Shown in pieces: positions 17,344 to 25,089 of a stretch of 64,000 bases of DNA. The DNA comes from Pseudomonas abietaniphila (GTDB lineage: Bacteria > Pseudomonadota > Gammaproteobacteria > Pseudomonadales > Pseudomonadaceae). Both the position numbers and the translations under genes were made by a program. Within the stretch, counting starts at the first letter, position 1. The number at the start of each line of letters is the position of its first letter. The DNA lies in assembly GCF_900100795.1 (NCBI RefSeq), contig NZ_FNCO01000007.1:293715-357714 (forward strand), written 5' to 3'. Under the pieces are notes generated by a model. The model made no database searches. It was given only the letters and a program-made list of their open reading frames with translations, and was not told where the DNA came from.

Positions 17344-18234
17344 ATGAACAGCTTCCTGATACCCAGCGGTGCCGCGTCCGCCAGCACACGCGAGAAACAA
17401 GGTGAATGCATGAAGACTTCAGCAACAGCGCCGGGCGACCAGCCGACCATTCTGTCGCTGAGCAAGGTGGGCAAAAGCTTTGGCGCCCTGCGCGTGCTCA
17501 AGGGCATCGACCTGCAGGTGCAGCGCTCGGAAGTGGTGTGCCTGATCGGCCCTTCGGGCTCCGGAAAAAGCACGTTGCTGCGCAGCATGGCCTTCCTTGA
17601 GGAATACGACGAAGGCGAGATTCGCATCGAGGGTCAGTTGCTCGGCTGGCAGAACACCGACAAAGGTCGCCGACGCGCGCCGCAATCGCAGATCAATCAG
17701 GTTCGCCGCAACGTCGGCATGGTGTTCCAGCAATTCAACCTGTGGCCGCACATGACCGCCTTGGGCAACGTCTGCGAAGCCTTGCGCAGAGTGCGCAAGC
17801 TGTCGGCCATTGAGGCGACCCGGCGCGGCATGGCGATGCTGGAAAAAGTCGGGCTGGCGCACAAGGCGAATGCCTATCCCGCGCAGTTGTCCGGCGGTCA
17901 ACAGCAGCGCGTGGCGATTGCCCGGGCGCTGGCGATGGAGCCGCACATCATGCTGTTCGACGAACCCACCTCCGCGCTCGACCCGGAACTGGTGGGCGAA
18001 GTGCTGCAGGTGATGAAGACCCTGGCCAAAGAAGGCATGACCATGGTCGTGGTCACCCACGAAATGGGCTTTGCCGCACAGGTGGCCGATTCGGTGATTT
18101 TTCTCGATCAGGGCGAAGTGGTCGCGCGGGGCACACCCCAACAGATCTTCCACAACGCCGAACAGCCGCGCTTGCAGCAGTTTTTGCAGAATTACCTCGA
18201 CCGCAATGCGTTCTGGCAGGACGGCAAGCAGTGA
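17344..18234 (+). CDS. amino-acid ABC transporter ATP-binding protein
   Basis: This cytoplasmic ATPase drives the importer. It shows Walker A GPSGSGKST, the Q-loop NVGMVFQQFNLWPHMT, the signature LSGGQQQRVAIARAL, Walker B IMLFDEPTSALDPE and the H-loop VVTHEMGF. The 296-residue form begins at the ATG at 17344, preceded by AAGGAA. An internal ATG at 17410, preceded by AAGGTG, would remove 22 poorly conserved residues and is a real alternative. The closest families serve histidine, glutamate, glutamine or arginine. Confidence 0.92.
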   Translation: MNSFLIPSGAASASTREKQGECMKTSATAPGDQPTILSLSKVGKSFGALRVLKGIDLQVQRSEVVCLIGPSGSGKSTLLRSMAFLEEYDEGEIRIEGQLLGWQNTDKGRRRAPQSQINQVRRNVGMVFQQFNLWPHMTALGNVCEALRRVRKLSAIEATRRGMAMLEKVGLAHKANAYPAQLSGGQQQRVAIARALAMEPHIMLFDEPTSALDPELVGEVLQVMKTLAKEGMTMVVVTHEMGFAAQVADSVIFLDQGEVVARGTPQQIFHNAEQPRLQQFLQNYLDRNAFWQDGKQ

Positions 18235-18254
18235 TGTTGGTCCTGAGGACGTAC

Positions 18255-18392
18255 CTGTAGGAGCGTGGCTTGTCCCGCGATCGGCTGCGAAGCAGTCGTA
18301 AATCCATACGCTCTGGCAGTGTCAGATACACCGCAGGCGCAGAAATCACGACGACTCCGTCGCCGATCGCGGGACAAGCCACGCTCCTACAG
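18255..18392. repeat. REP pair with 31-bp perfect arms (GAGCGTGGCTTGTCCCGCGA type)
   Basis: The left arm 18255-18285 and the right arm 18362-18392 are exact inverted repeats of 31 bp around a 76-bp spacer. The element fills the 183-bp gap between the ABC ATPase gene and the GntR gene. Confidence 0.9.
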
Positions 18393-18420
18393 ACAGCGGC
18401 GCGATTAAAGGAGGTCAATG

Positions 18421-19158
18421 ATGGACAAGCCGGCGCCACAAGCCCTGTACCGCCAGGCGAAGGATTTTGTGCACGGCAAGCTGGTGTCCGGGGAATGGAA
18501 ACCGGGTGACCTGATTCCGTCTGAAAACCGCCTGGTCCTGGAACTGGGCATGTCGCGCATGACGGTCAACCGGGCATTGCGCGAACTGACCGAAGAAGGC
18601 CGTCTGCTGCGGGTGTCCGGGGTGGGCACCTTCGTCGCCGAGAGCAAGCCGCAATCGAACCTGCTGCACATCACCAACATCGCCGATGAGATTCTGGCGC
18701 GGGGGCATCGTTATCGCTGTCAGGTGTTGCAACTGACGCGGGAATCAGCGTCGATGCCGATCGCCTCGGCGCTCTCATTGCCCACCGGTGCCTCGGTGTT
18801 TCACCTGCTCTGCGTGCATTACGAAGAAGATATCGCAGTGCAGCTGGAGGATCGCTACGTCAATCCGCACACGGCGCCGGACTTTTTGCAGCAACCCTTC
18901 GGCGACGCCTTGCAATCAGCGCGCTACCTGCTGCAGATCATTCAACCGGACGAAATGGAGCACATTGTCGAGGCCAGTCACCCGACCGCCGACGAACTCA
19001 AATACCTGCAGATCGACGCCAGCGAGCCCTGTCTGGTGCTGATGCGTCGCACGTGGAACAGCGGCCGCGTCGTGACCTACGTGCGGTTGGTCCACCCTTC
19101 TTCACGCTACCGTCTCGGCAGCCGCTTGCCGGTGACGGGCAGTTACCGCGACAGTTGA
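18421..19158 (+). CDS. GntR-family regulator, HutC subfamily (UTRA domain)
   Basis: This 245-residue regulator has an N-terminal winged helix: LYRQAKDFVHGKLVSGEWKP, then DLIPSENRLVLELGMSRMTV and the wing LLRVSGVGTFVAES. A C-terminal UTRA ligand-binding domain follows (about residues 85-240), with VNPHTAPDFL and LVLMRRTWNSGRVVTYVRL. AAGGAGGT (18408-18415) precedes tandem ATGs at 18418 and 18421; the spacing favours 18421. HutC-subfamily proteins bind GTnTAnAC sites, and three such sites occur at the promoters of the cluster from 11 to 15 kb. It is therefore the likely sensor of that pathway's substrate. Confidence 0.92.
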   Translation: MDKPAPQALYRQAKDFVHGKLVSGEWKPGDLIPSENRLVLELGMSRMTVNRALRELTEEGRLLRVSGVGTFVAESKPQSNLLHITNIADEILARGHRYRCQVLQLTRESASMPIASALSLPTGASVFHLLCVHYEEDIAVQLEDRYVNPHTAPDFLQQPFGDALQSARYLLQIIQPDEMEHIVEASHPTADELKYLQIDASEPCLVLMRRTWNSGRVVTYVRLVHPSSRYRLGSRLPVTGSYRDS

Positions 19159-19271
19159 ACGGCCTCGTTGAAGGCGGGAGACAGCCGGTCAGCAGATTCA
19201 TCGAACGCCTGTGACGCCCTGCCCTCGAACGCTGTAAGCCCCGGTGATTCGGGCGTACAGAAGAGGTGCAT

Positions 19272-19592
19272 ATGGATAACCAACAGAACCAGCAGACCCA
19301 AGAGCGTCACGACCCTGCCATCGACCCGGACACCCCGGACAACCACATGGGCCAGGACAAGGCCGCGCCGAACACAGCACCTGAGCAAAACCAGGGCACT
19401 TCCCAAAGTCAGGACGGTGCTCAAAGCCAGAGCAACAATGGCGCACAAAGTCAGGAAAACAACGGCAATCAGTCGGGCGAAAACAGCTTCACGCCGGATT
19501 TCGAGCCTGAGGAACACGAGTCCCCTGACAAGACCAAGGAAGAGAACCAGACCGGCGACACGGATCGGGACATTGATACCGCTGGCGGTTAA
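19272..19592 (+). CDS. small disordered Q/N/S/D-rich protein, function unknown
   Basis: This is a 106-residue, strongly hydrophilic protein without a signal peptide or membrane segment. Residues 1-15 and about 38-75 are rich in Gln, Asn and Ser with loose repeats such as SQSQDGAQSQSNNGAQSQ. The C-terminal third is acidic and ends TGDTDRDIDTAGG. There is no Cys or Trp. AAGAGG lies 5 bp before the ATG; an in-frame GTG at 19266 is a weaker start. Composition suggests a disordered, possibly desiccation- or stress-related protein, but no family is recognised and no function is claimed. It stands alone between the GntR gene and a REP pair. Confidence 0.7.
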   Translation: MDNQQNQQTQERHDPAIDPDTPDNHMGQDKAAPNTAPEQNQGTSQSQDGAQSQSNNGAQSQENNGNQSGENSFTPDFEPEEHESPDKTKEENQTGDTDRDIDTAGG

Positions 19593-19607
19593 ACAACGCC
19601 GATCCCT

Positions 19608-19692
19608 TGTAGGAGCGCGCTTGCCGGCGATTGCGGAGGGTCAGCCAGTGCAATCGTCACAGGCACACCGCATTCGCAAGCGCGCTCCTACA
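19608..19692. repeat. REP pair, GAGCGCGCTTGC type
   Basis: The 17-bp arms TGTAGGAGCGCGCTTGC (19608-19624) and GCAAGCGCGCTCCTACA (19676-19692) are exact inverted repeats. It lies just after the small Q/N-rich gene. Confidence 0.88.
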
Positions 19693-19824
19693 ACAACCGG
19701 TCGCATTCCTGGAGCCGCTCAAACTCAAGCATTTGCCCATTGCATAGCCCCCTAACAAACCGGCACCATCACGCTTTCGTCTGTGCAGGCAGACCCGCCT
19801 GCAGTCCCCGGAGCGTTGTCGATA

Positions 19825-21219
19825 ATGGTCCAGCCCGCCACTCAGGATTCCCCGCGCGTCAGCGATAAGCTCACCCCCCGCGAATTTCGCGGCATGGTTG
19901 CGATTCTGCTGTCCATCGCCCTGGCCACGCTCGACACGGCCATCGCCAATACCGCCCTGCCCGCCATTGCCGCCGACCTTAACGCGTCGCCCGCGGCGTC
20001 GGTGTGGATCATCAACGCCTACCAACTGGCGGCGGTGGCAACCCTGCTGCCGTTCGCGGCCTTGGGCGGTGTGCTGGGTCAACGCAAGGTCTACCTTGGC
20101 GGGTTGATGCTGTTCGTGCTGTCTTCGGCGCTGTGCACGTTCGCCTGGTCGTTACCCACGCTGACCATCGCCCGTGTGTTGCAAGGCCTGGGCGCCAGCG
20201 CGATCATGAGCGTGAACGCCGGTCTGATCAGCTCGATCTTCCCCCGCGAGCGCCTCGGCCGCGGGCTGGGCATGAATGCGCTGGTGGTCGGCACGTCGTT
20301 TTCCATCGGCCCCACCATTGCCTCATTGGTGCTGTCGGTGGCCAGTTGGCCATGGCTGTTCGCAATCAACTTGCCCATCGGCGTGTTCGCCCTGGTGTTC
20401 GCCTGGAACTCGCTGCCTACCGCCCAACCCGGCAGCCTGACCTTTGACCGGGTGACGGCGATCCTTAACGTCATCACCTTTGGTGCGCTGATCTTCGCCT
20501 TGAGCGAGGCCGCGCAGCTGGGCTCGATGACCACCGTGCTGATCGCCCTGGCGATCTTTCTGGTCAGCGGCGCGGCGATGCTCAAACGCGAGGCCGGGCA
20601 TCCGGCGCCGATGTTCCCGCTGGACCTGCTCAAACGCCCGATGTTTGCCTTGTCAGCCCTGACTGCCTTTTGCTCGTTCGCCACGCAAGGTTTGGCGTTC
20701 GTGTCACTGCCGTTCTTCTTCGAAACCACGCTGGGCCGTGACCCGGTGCAGACCGGTTTCCTGATGACGCCCTGGTCGGTGGTGGTGGCGATGATCGCGC
20801 CGTTCGCCGGACGCATGTCCGATCGTTACCCGCCGGGGCTGCTCGGCGGCATCGGTCTGGCGTTGCTCTGCTGCGGGATGATTTCCCTGGCGACCATGCC
20901 TGCGGACGCCAGCGTCATGTCCATCGCCGCGCGGATGGTTCTGTGCGGCATCGGCTTCGGCTTTTTCCAGGCACCGAATCAGAAAGCGCTGATGACCAGC
21001 GCCCCGAAAGAACGCTCCAGCGGCGCCAGCGGCACCATCGCCACCGCCCGCTTGATCGGCCAGGCCACCGGCGCCGCCCTGGTGGCGCTGAGTTTCGGGA
21101 TTTCCAGCGAACACGGCCCGGCGCTGGCACTGAGCATCGGCGCCGGGTTCGCCGCGGTGGGCAGCGTGGCCAGTGGATTGCGGTTGGTGACCAAGACCAA
21201 GGCGAACGCTTCGACTTGA
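19825..21219 (+). CDS. MFS transporter, DHA2 family (multidrug exporter type)
   Basis: This is a 464-residue inner-membrane transporter with the 14-helix DHA2 pattern. Helix 1 has IALATLDTAIANTALPAIAA, followed by VWIINAYQLAAVATLLPFAA. RVLQGLGASAIMSVNAGLIS is the motif B region, and SIGPTIASLVL stands where the antiporter motif C normally lies. This resembles SmvA/QacA-like exporters of cationic compounds. The open frame reaches 19783, but the ATG at 19825 gives the better-conserved N-terminus. No adaptor or regulator gene is adjacent. Confidence 0.88.
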   Translation: MVQPATQDSPRVSDKLTPREFRGMVAILLSIALATLDTAIANTALPAIAADLNASPAASVWIINAYQLAAVATLLPFAALGGVLGQRKVYLGGLMLFVLSSALCTFAWSLPTLTIARVLQGLGASAIMSVNAGLISSIFPRERLGRGLGMNALVVGTSFSIGPTIASLVLSVASWPWLFAINLPIGVFALVFAWNSLPTAQPGSLTFDRVTAILNVITFGALIFALSEAAQLGSMTTVLIALAIFLVSGAAMLKREAGHPAPMFPLDLLKRPMFALSALTAFCSFATQGLAFVSLPFFFETTLGRDPVQTGFLMTPWSVVVAMIAPFAGRMSDRYPPGLLGGIGLALLCCGMISLATMPADASVMSIAARMVLCGIGFGFFQAPNQKALMTSAPKERSSGASGTIATARLIGQATGAALVALSFGISSEHGPALALSIGAGFAAVGSVASGLRLVTKTKANAST

Positions 21220-21363
21220 CGCCAATGCGGTGTTGATCGACCTATTCGCTACCCTCGCGGCAGGATCAGGCAATCATCCCGCAGAACTGGTACACCGCTT
21301 GGCCACCTGATGTTCCTAACATGGGTGATCAAGCAACGGCATCTGCCTCGTGAGGGATACACC

Positions 21364-22197
21364 ATGAGTACGACAAAAACCCTGTTCATCACCGGCGTCA
21401 GCAGTGGCTTTGGCAAGGCGCTCGCCGCGCAGGCACTGGTGGCCGGGCACACGGTCATTGGCACCGTGCGCACCCAGGAAGCACTGACCGCGTTTGAATC
21501 TCAGGCCGAGGGCCGCGCCCATGGCGTGCTGCTGGACGTGACTGAATTCGACGCCATCGACAGCGTGATCAACAACGTCGACAAGGCATTCGGCCCGGTG
21601 GATGTGCTGGTCAACAACGCTGGCTACGGCCACGAAGGCATTCTGGAAGAGTCCTCGCTGGACGAACTGCGTCGGCAGTTCGACGTCAACGTGTTCGGCG
21701 CCGTGGCGGTCACCAAGGCGTTCGTTCCGCTGTTTCGCCAGCGCCGCAAGGGGCACATCCTCAACATCACCTCCATGGGTGGCTTCATTACCATGCCGGG
21801 CATCGCCTACTACAACGGCAGCAAGTTCGCGCTCGAGGGGATCTCGGAAGCGCTGGGCAAGGAGCTGAAGCCGTTCAACGTGCATGTCACAGCGGTCGCG
21901 CCGGGCGGTTTTCGCACGGACTGGGCCGGCCGTTCAATGCAACGCTCGCCACGGCAGATCGCCGACTACGACGAAACCTTCGACCCGATTCGCAAGGCCC
22001 GCGAGGAGCGCAGCGGCAAGCAGATCGGTGACCCGGTGAAGGCAGCCGATGCGATGTTGAAGCTGATCGACAGCGAAAACCCGCCTGCGCACCTGTTGCT
22101 CGGCAGCGACGCACTGAAGCTGGTGCGAGACAAGCTGGCGTTGCTGGAATCAGAGATTGCCGCGTGGGAAGCGGTGACGCGGTCGACGGATGGGTGA
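21364..22197 (+). CDS. short-chain dehydrogenase/reductase
   Basis: This is a 277-residue classical SDR with a Rossmann fold. It has the cofactor motif TGVSSGFGKALA near the N-terminus, the structural NNAGYGHEG motif and the catalytic YxxxK in IAYYNGSKFALEG, with Ser upstream in ITSMGG. Asp in LLDVTEFDA contacts the adenine. The length and C-terminal tail resemble the SDR5-like group often annotated as an oxidoreductase or short-chain alcohol dehydrogenase with unknown substrate. The ATG at 21364 has GAGGGA 9 bp upstream. The gene converges on the GntR gene at 22230. Confidence 0.87.
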   Translation: MSTTKTLFITGVSSGFGKALAAQALVAGHTVIGTVRTQEALTAFESQAEGRAHGVLLDVTEFDAIDSVINNVDKAFGPVDVLVNNAGYGHEGILEESSLDELRRQFDVNVFGAVAVTKAFVPLFRQRRKGHILNITSMGGFITMPGIAYYNGSKFALEGISEALGKELKPFNVHVTAVAPGGFRTDWAGRSMQRSPRQIADYDETFDPIRKAREERSGKQIGDPVKAADAMLKLIDSENPPAHLLLGSDALKLVRDKLALLESEIAAWEAVTRSTDG

Positions 22198-22229
22198 AGT
22201 CTGGGCGACCCGCTTCTGTTGCCTTGCTG

Positions 22230-22991
22230 CTAAACCCCGCCCCGGCTGAAGATCCGGATCACCTCATCCAGGTGATCCGCCATCGCCTGGCGTGCAGCGT
22301 CGGGATTGCGGTTCTGCAACGCCTGAAGGATCAACCGGTGCTCGTGCTCCGAGCGAAACGGCATGTCGTCCGAGGTGTAATGCGCTTGCAGGCGTTGGAA
22401 CATGCTGCCGTATTGATGACCGAGCAGATGCTGGATCATCAGCGCGTAAGCCGGATTACCGGACGCTTGAGCGATACGAATATGGAACAGCCGGTCGCCC
22501 GGATGCGTGTGGGAGTGTTCGCGATTATCGTGGGTGTTGCGCTCGAAGGCTTCACGGATCGATTCAAGCTCTTCATCACTGGCATGCTGCGCCGCGAGGG
22601 CTGCAGTTTCCGGCTCGATCAGTCGTCGGGCCTGCAACAACGCAAAGGGCGGAATCTCCGCGCTGAAATCCACTTCGATGCCCAGTTCAGGGTCGATGTC
22701 TTTCCATTGATCGCGGGTCGCCTGTTTCATCACAGGTTCGTCAGACAGGATCTGCAAGGGTGGCTCACAGACCAGCACGCCATTGCCGACCCGTACATCG
22801 ACCAGACCAATCACTTCCAGCGCAATCATCGCCTCACGCACCGACGCGCGGCTGACACCCAGCAGCTTGGCCAGCTCGCGCTCGGCGGGCAGACGACTGC
22901 CCGGCGGAAATTCACCGCTGTCGATCAAGGCGCGCAGCTGGTCGGCGATCTGGCGGTAAAGCCGTTGGTTATCAATAGCTTGGATGGGCAT
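22230..22991 (-). CDS. FCD-domain GntR regulator of the L-fucose cluster
   Basis: This is a 253-residue regulator. Residues about 8-75 form the winged helix with FPPGSRLPAERELAKLLGVS, RASVREAMIALEVIGLVDVR and a GNGVLV wing. The rest is an all-helical FCD domain with metal-ligand residues in HTHPGDRLFHIRIAQ and HEHRLILQAL, as in UxuR/ExuR/LldR-type sensors of sugar acids or hydroxy acids. It is divergent from the L-fucose catabolic genes, and two TGGCCTGACC sites lie in between, so it probably represses both directions until a pathway intermediate such as L-fuconate is bound. Confidence 0.9.
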   Translation of the reverse strand: MPIQAIDNQRLYRQIADQLRALIDSGEFPPGSRLPAERELAKLLGVSRASVREAMIALEVIGLVDVRVGNGVLVCEPPLQILSDEPVMKQATRDQWKDIDPELGIEVDFSAEIPPFALLQARRLIEPETAALAAQHASDEELESIREAFERNTHDNREHSHTHPGDRLFHIRIAQASGNPAYALMIQHLLGHQYGSMFQRLQAHYTSDDMPFRSEHEHRLILQALQNRNPDAARQAMADHLDEVIRIFSRGGV

Positions 22992-23074
22992 CGGAACTCA
23001 GCTCGAAAATGAAAAGTGCAACCCGGCAGAAAAATGACCTTGTTGAGGTACGGCACAAGTGCTAAAAACGGGAC

Positions 23075-23093
23075 CAATGGCCTGACCATTGGA
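23075..23093. promoter_or_regulatory. GntR/FCD operator 1, perfect dyad
   Basis: CCAATGG (23075-23081), CCTGA, CCATTGG (23087-23093) is an exact 7-bp inverted repeat. Its core TGGCCTGACCA (23079-23089) is close to the TGGTnnnACCA type bound by FCD regulators such as PdhR and LldR. It lies in the 236-bp divergent region between the regulator and the first catabolic gene. The same core recurs at 59015-59025. Confidence 0.72.
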
Positions 23094-23165
23094 CGACTGC
23101 AGTGAACGGATCATAGCAAACCTCTGCCGGTTGAGCGTGCTCCCAGTCACCGTCACTGCGCCATC

Positions 23166-23180
23166 AATGGCCTGACCTTT
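23166..23180. promoter_or_regulatory. GntR/FCD operator 2, imperfect dyad
   Basis: AATGGCCTGACCTTT repeats the left half and centre of operator 1 (core TGGCCTGACCT at 23168-23178) 89 bp further on. It lies 48 bp before the first catabolic gene. Two sites on either side of a divergent promoter region suggest cooperative or looping repression. Confidence 0.6.
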
Positions 23181-23227
23181 AGACCTGACGCCTCGGTCGT
23201 CTTTACAATAAGAACAAGGGATTCAAT

Positions 23228-23968
23228 ATGGACCTCACCGGTAAGCGAGTGCTCATCACCGCCGCCGCTCAGGGCATCGGTCAAGCCAGCGTCGAGGCTT
23301 ACCTGAATGCGGGCGCGGAAGTCTTTGCCGTCGACATCAACGGCGCAGCCCTGGACACCCTCGAAGGCGTGCACAAACACGTGCTGGACGTCACCGATCA
23401 CGCGGCCATCGAGCGACTGGCAGCCGAGATCGGCGCGCTGGACGTGCTGTTCAACTGCGCAGGCGTGGTGCACAGCGGCAACATTCTCGAATGCTCGGAC
23501 AAGGACTGGAGCTTCGCCTTCGACCTCAACGTCACTGCCATGTACAAGATGATCCGCGCCTTCCTGCCGGCCATGCTGGCCAACGGCGGCGGTTCGATCA
23601 TCAACATGTCGTCGGTGGCGTCCGCCATCAAGGGCGTTCCCAACCGATTCGCCTACTGCGCCAGCAAAGCTGCGGTGATCGGCATCACGCGGTCTGTCGC
23701 TGCCGATTTCGTCGGGCAGAACATCCGTTGCAACTGCATCTGCCCCGGTACCGTCGAATCGCCGTCGCTGCGTCAGCGTGTGGCCGAACAGGCCGTGCGC
23801 GAGCATCGCGATGAAGCCCAGGTGTACGCCGCATTTGAGGCACGTCAACCGATGGGGCGTCTCGGCACGCCGCAAGAGATCGCGCAACTGGCGTTATATC
23901 TTGGTTCGCCCGCCAGCGGGTTTACTACCGGCACGGCACAGATCATCGACGGTGGGTGGAGTAACTGA
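23228..23968 (+). CDS. SDR: 2-keto-3-deoxy-L-fuconate 4-dehydrogenase (predicted)
   Basis: This is a 246-residue NAD(P)-dependent SDR with AAAQGIGQASVEAYLNAGAE at the cofactor site, FNCAGVVHSG (the NNAG variant), Ser in INMSSVASAI and the catalytic YCASKAAVIG. The ending GTAQIIDGGWSN is typical. It resembles the SDR that oxidises 2-keto-3-deoxy-L-fuconate to 2,4-diketo-3-deoxy-L-fuconate in the Xanthomonas-type L-fucose pathway. The hydrolase for that product is encoded next to it, which supports the role. It is the first gene after the divergent operator region. The precise substrate is inferred from context. Confidence 0.82.
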   Translation: MDLTGKRVLITAAAQGIGQASVEAYLNAGAEVFAVDINGAALDTLEGVHKHVLDVTDHAAIERLAAEIGALDVLFNCAGVVHSGNILECSDKDWSFAFDLNVTAMYKMIRAFLPAMLANGGGSIINMSSVASAIKGVPNRFAYCASKAAVIGITRSVAADFVGQNIRCNCICPGTVESPSLRQRVAEQAVREHRDEAQVYAAFEARQPMGRLGTPQEIAQLALYLGSPASGFTTGTAQIIDGGWSN

Positions 23969-24031
23969 TTTCATCCGCGCCTACAGAGACTGACGCCCAA
24001 TTCTGACTATTCATTTGAACGAGGACACCCC

Positions 24032-24877
24032 ATGAAACTGCTGCGCTACGGTCAACCCGGCAAAGAACGCCCGGCCCTGCTGGACAAGGACGGCGGCATC
24101 CGCGACCTGTCGGAATTCATCGACGACGTCTCGGGTCCGGCCCTGAGCCCGGAACGCATCGCGACGCTCAAAGCACTGGACCCTGCCAGCCTGCCATTGG
24201 TCGACGGCACACCCCGCATCGGCCCTTGCGTGGCTCAGGTCGGCAAATTCATCTGCATCGGCCTGAACTACGCCGACCATGCTGCTGAAACCGGGGCGGA
24301 CATTCCCAAAGAGCCGATCATTTTCAACAAGTGGACCAGCGCCATCGTCGGTCCCAACGACAACGTGGAAATCCCGCGCAACTCGAAGAAGACCGACTGG
24401 GAAGTCGAACTCGGCGTGGTCATCGGCAAGGGCGGACGCTACATCGACGAAGCCAATGCGATGGAGCATGTGGTCGGCTACTGCGTGATCAACGACGTGT
24501 CCGAGCGTGAATTCCAGATCGAGCGTGGCGGCACCTGGGACAAGGGCAAGGGCTGCGACACCTTCGGCCCCATGGGACCCTGGCTGGTGACCAAGGACGA
24601 AATTGCCGACCCGCATCAGCTCAACCTGTGGCTGGAAGTGGACGGCAAGCGTTACCAGAACGGCAGCACCCGCACGATGATTTTCCAGATCCCGAAACTG
24701 GTCAGCTACCTCAGCCAGTTCATGAGCCTGCAACCGGGCGACGTGATTTCCACCGGCACACCACCGGGCGTGGGTCTGGGCATCAAGCCGGAGCCAGTGT
24801 TTCTGCGCGCGGGCCAGCGCATGCGTCTGGGCATCGAAGGTCTGGGCGAACAGGAGCAACTGACGGTCGATGCCTGA
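24032..24877 (+). CDS. FAH-family hydrolase: 2,4-diketo-3-deoxy-L-fuconate hydrolase (predicted)
   Basis: This is a 281-residue protein of the fumarylacetoacetate hydrolase fold. It shows ICIGLNYADHAAETGADIP and the metal-binding EVELGVVIGKGGRYI, then YCVINDVSERE, GKGCDTFGPMGPWLV and the terminal VISTGTPPGVGLG. In the known L-fucose pathway such a Mg-dependent enzyme splits the diketo acid to pyruvate and L-lactate. The start has GAACGAGGA upstream. A 63-bp gap separates it from the SDR gene, in line with one operon. Often annotated as ureidoglycolate lyase, a name that does not fit this neighbourhood. Confidence 0.87.
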   Translation: MKLLRYGQPGKERPALLDKDGGIRDLSEFIDDVSGPALSPERIATLKALDPASLPLVDGTPRIGPCVAQVGKFICIGLNYADHAAETGADIPKEPIIFNKWTSAIVGPNDNVEIPRNSKKTDWEVELGVVIGKGGRYIDEANAMEHVVGYCVINDVSEREFQIERGGTWDKGKGCDTFGPMGPWLVTKDEIADPHQLNLWLEVDGKRYQNGSTRTMIFQIPKLVSYLSQFMSLQPGDVISTGTPPGVGLGIKPEPVFLRAGQRMRLGIEGLGEQEQLTVDA

Positions 24878-24904
24878 ACCCCCTGGGACTGAACGCCCAA
24901 TCCC

Positions 24905-24994
24905 CTGTAGGAGCCGGCTTGCTGGCGAACCGGGCTTGTCAGTCAAGTGGATACTCACTGACCGACCGCCTTCGCCAGCCAGCCGGCTCCTGCA
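24905..24994. repeat. REP pair, GAGCCGGCTTGCTGGCGAA type
   Basis: Inverted arms CTGTAGGAGCCGGCTTGCTG and CAGCCAGCCGGCTCCTGCA are imperfect copies. A close relative lies at 30137-30226. It sits inside the L-fucose operon between the hydrolase and dehydratase genes. Confidence 0.85.
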
Positions 24995-25089
24995 ATCGGG
25001 GGGGTGTTTGCCCGGTTGTGGCTCAGTCCCACACGTAAAGGTTTCAACGAACGTTGCACTGTCCAAAAACAATTCCAACGGGACCCGCC

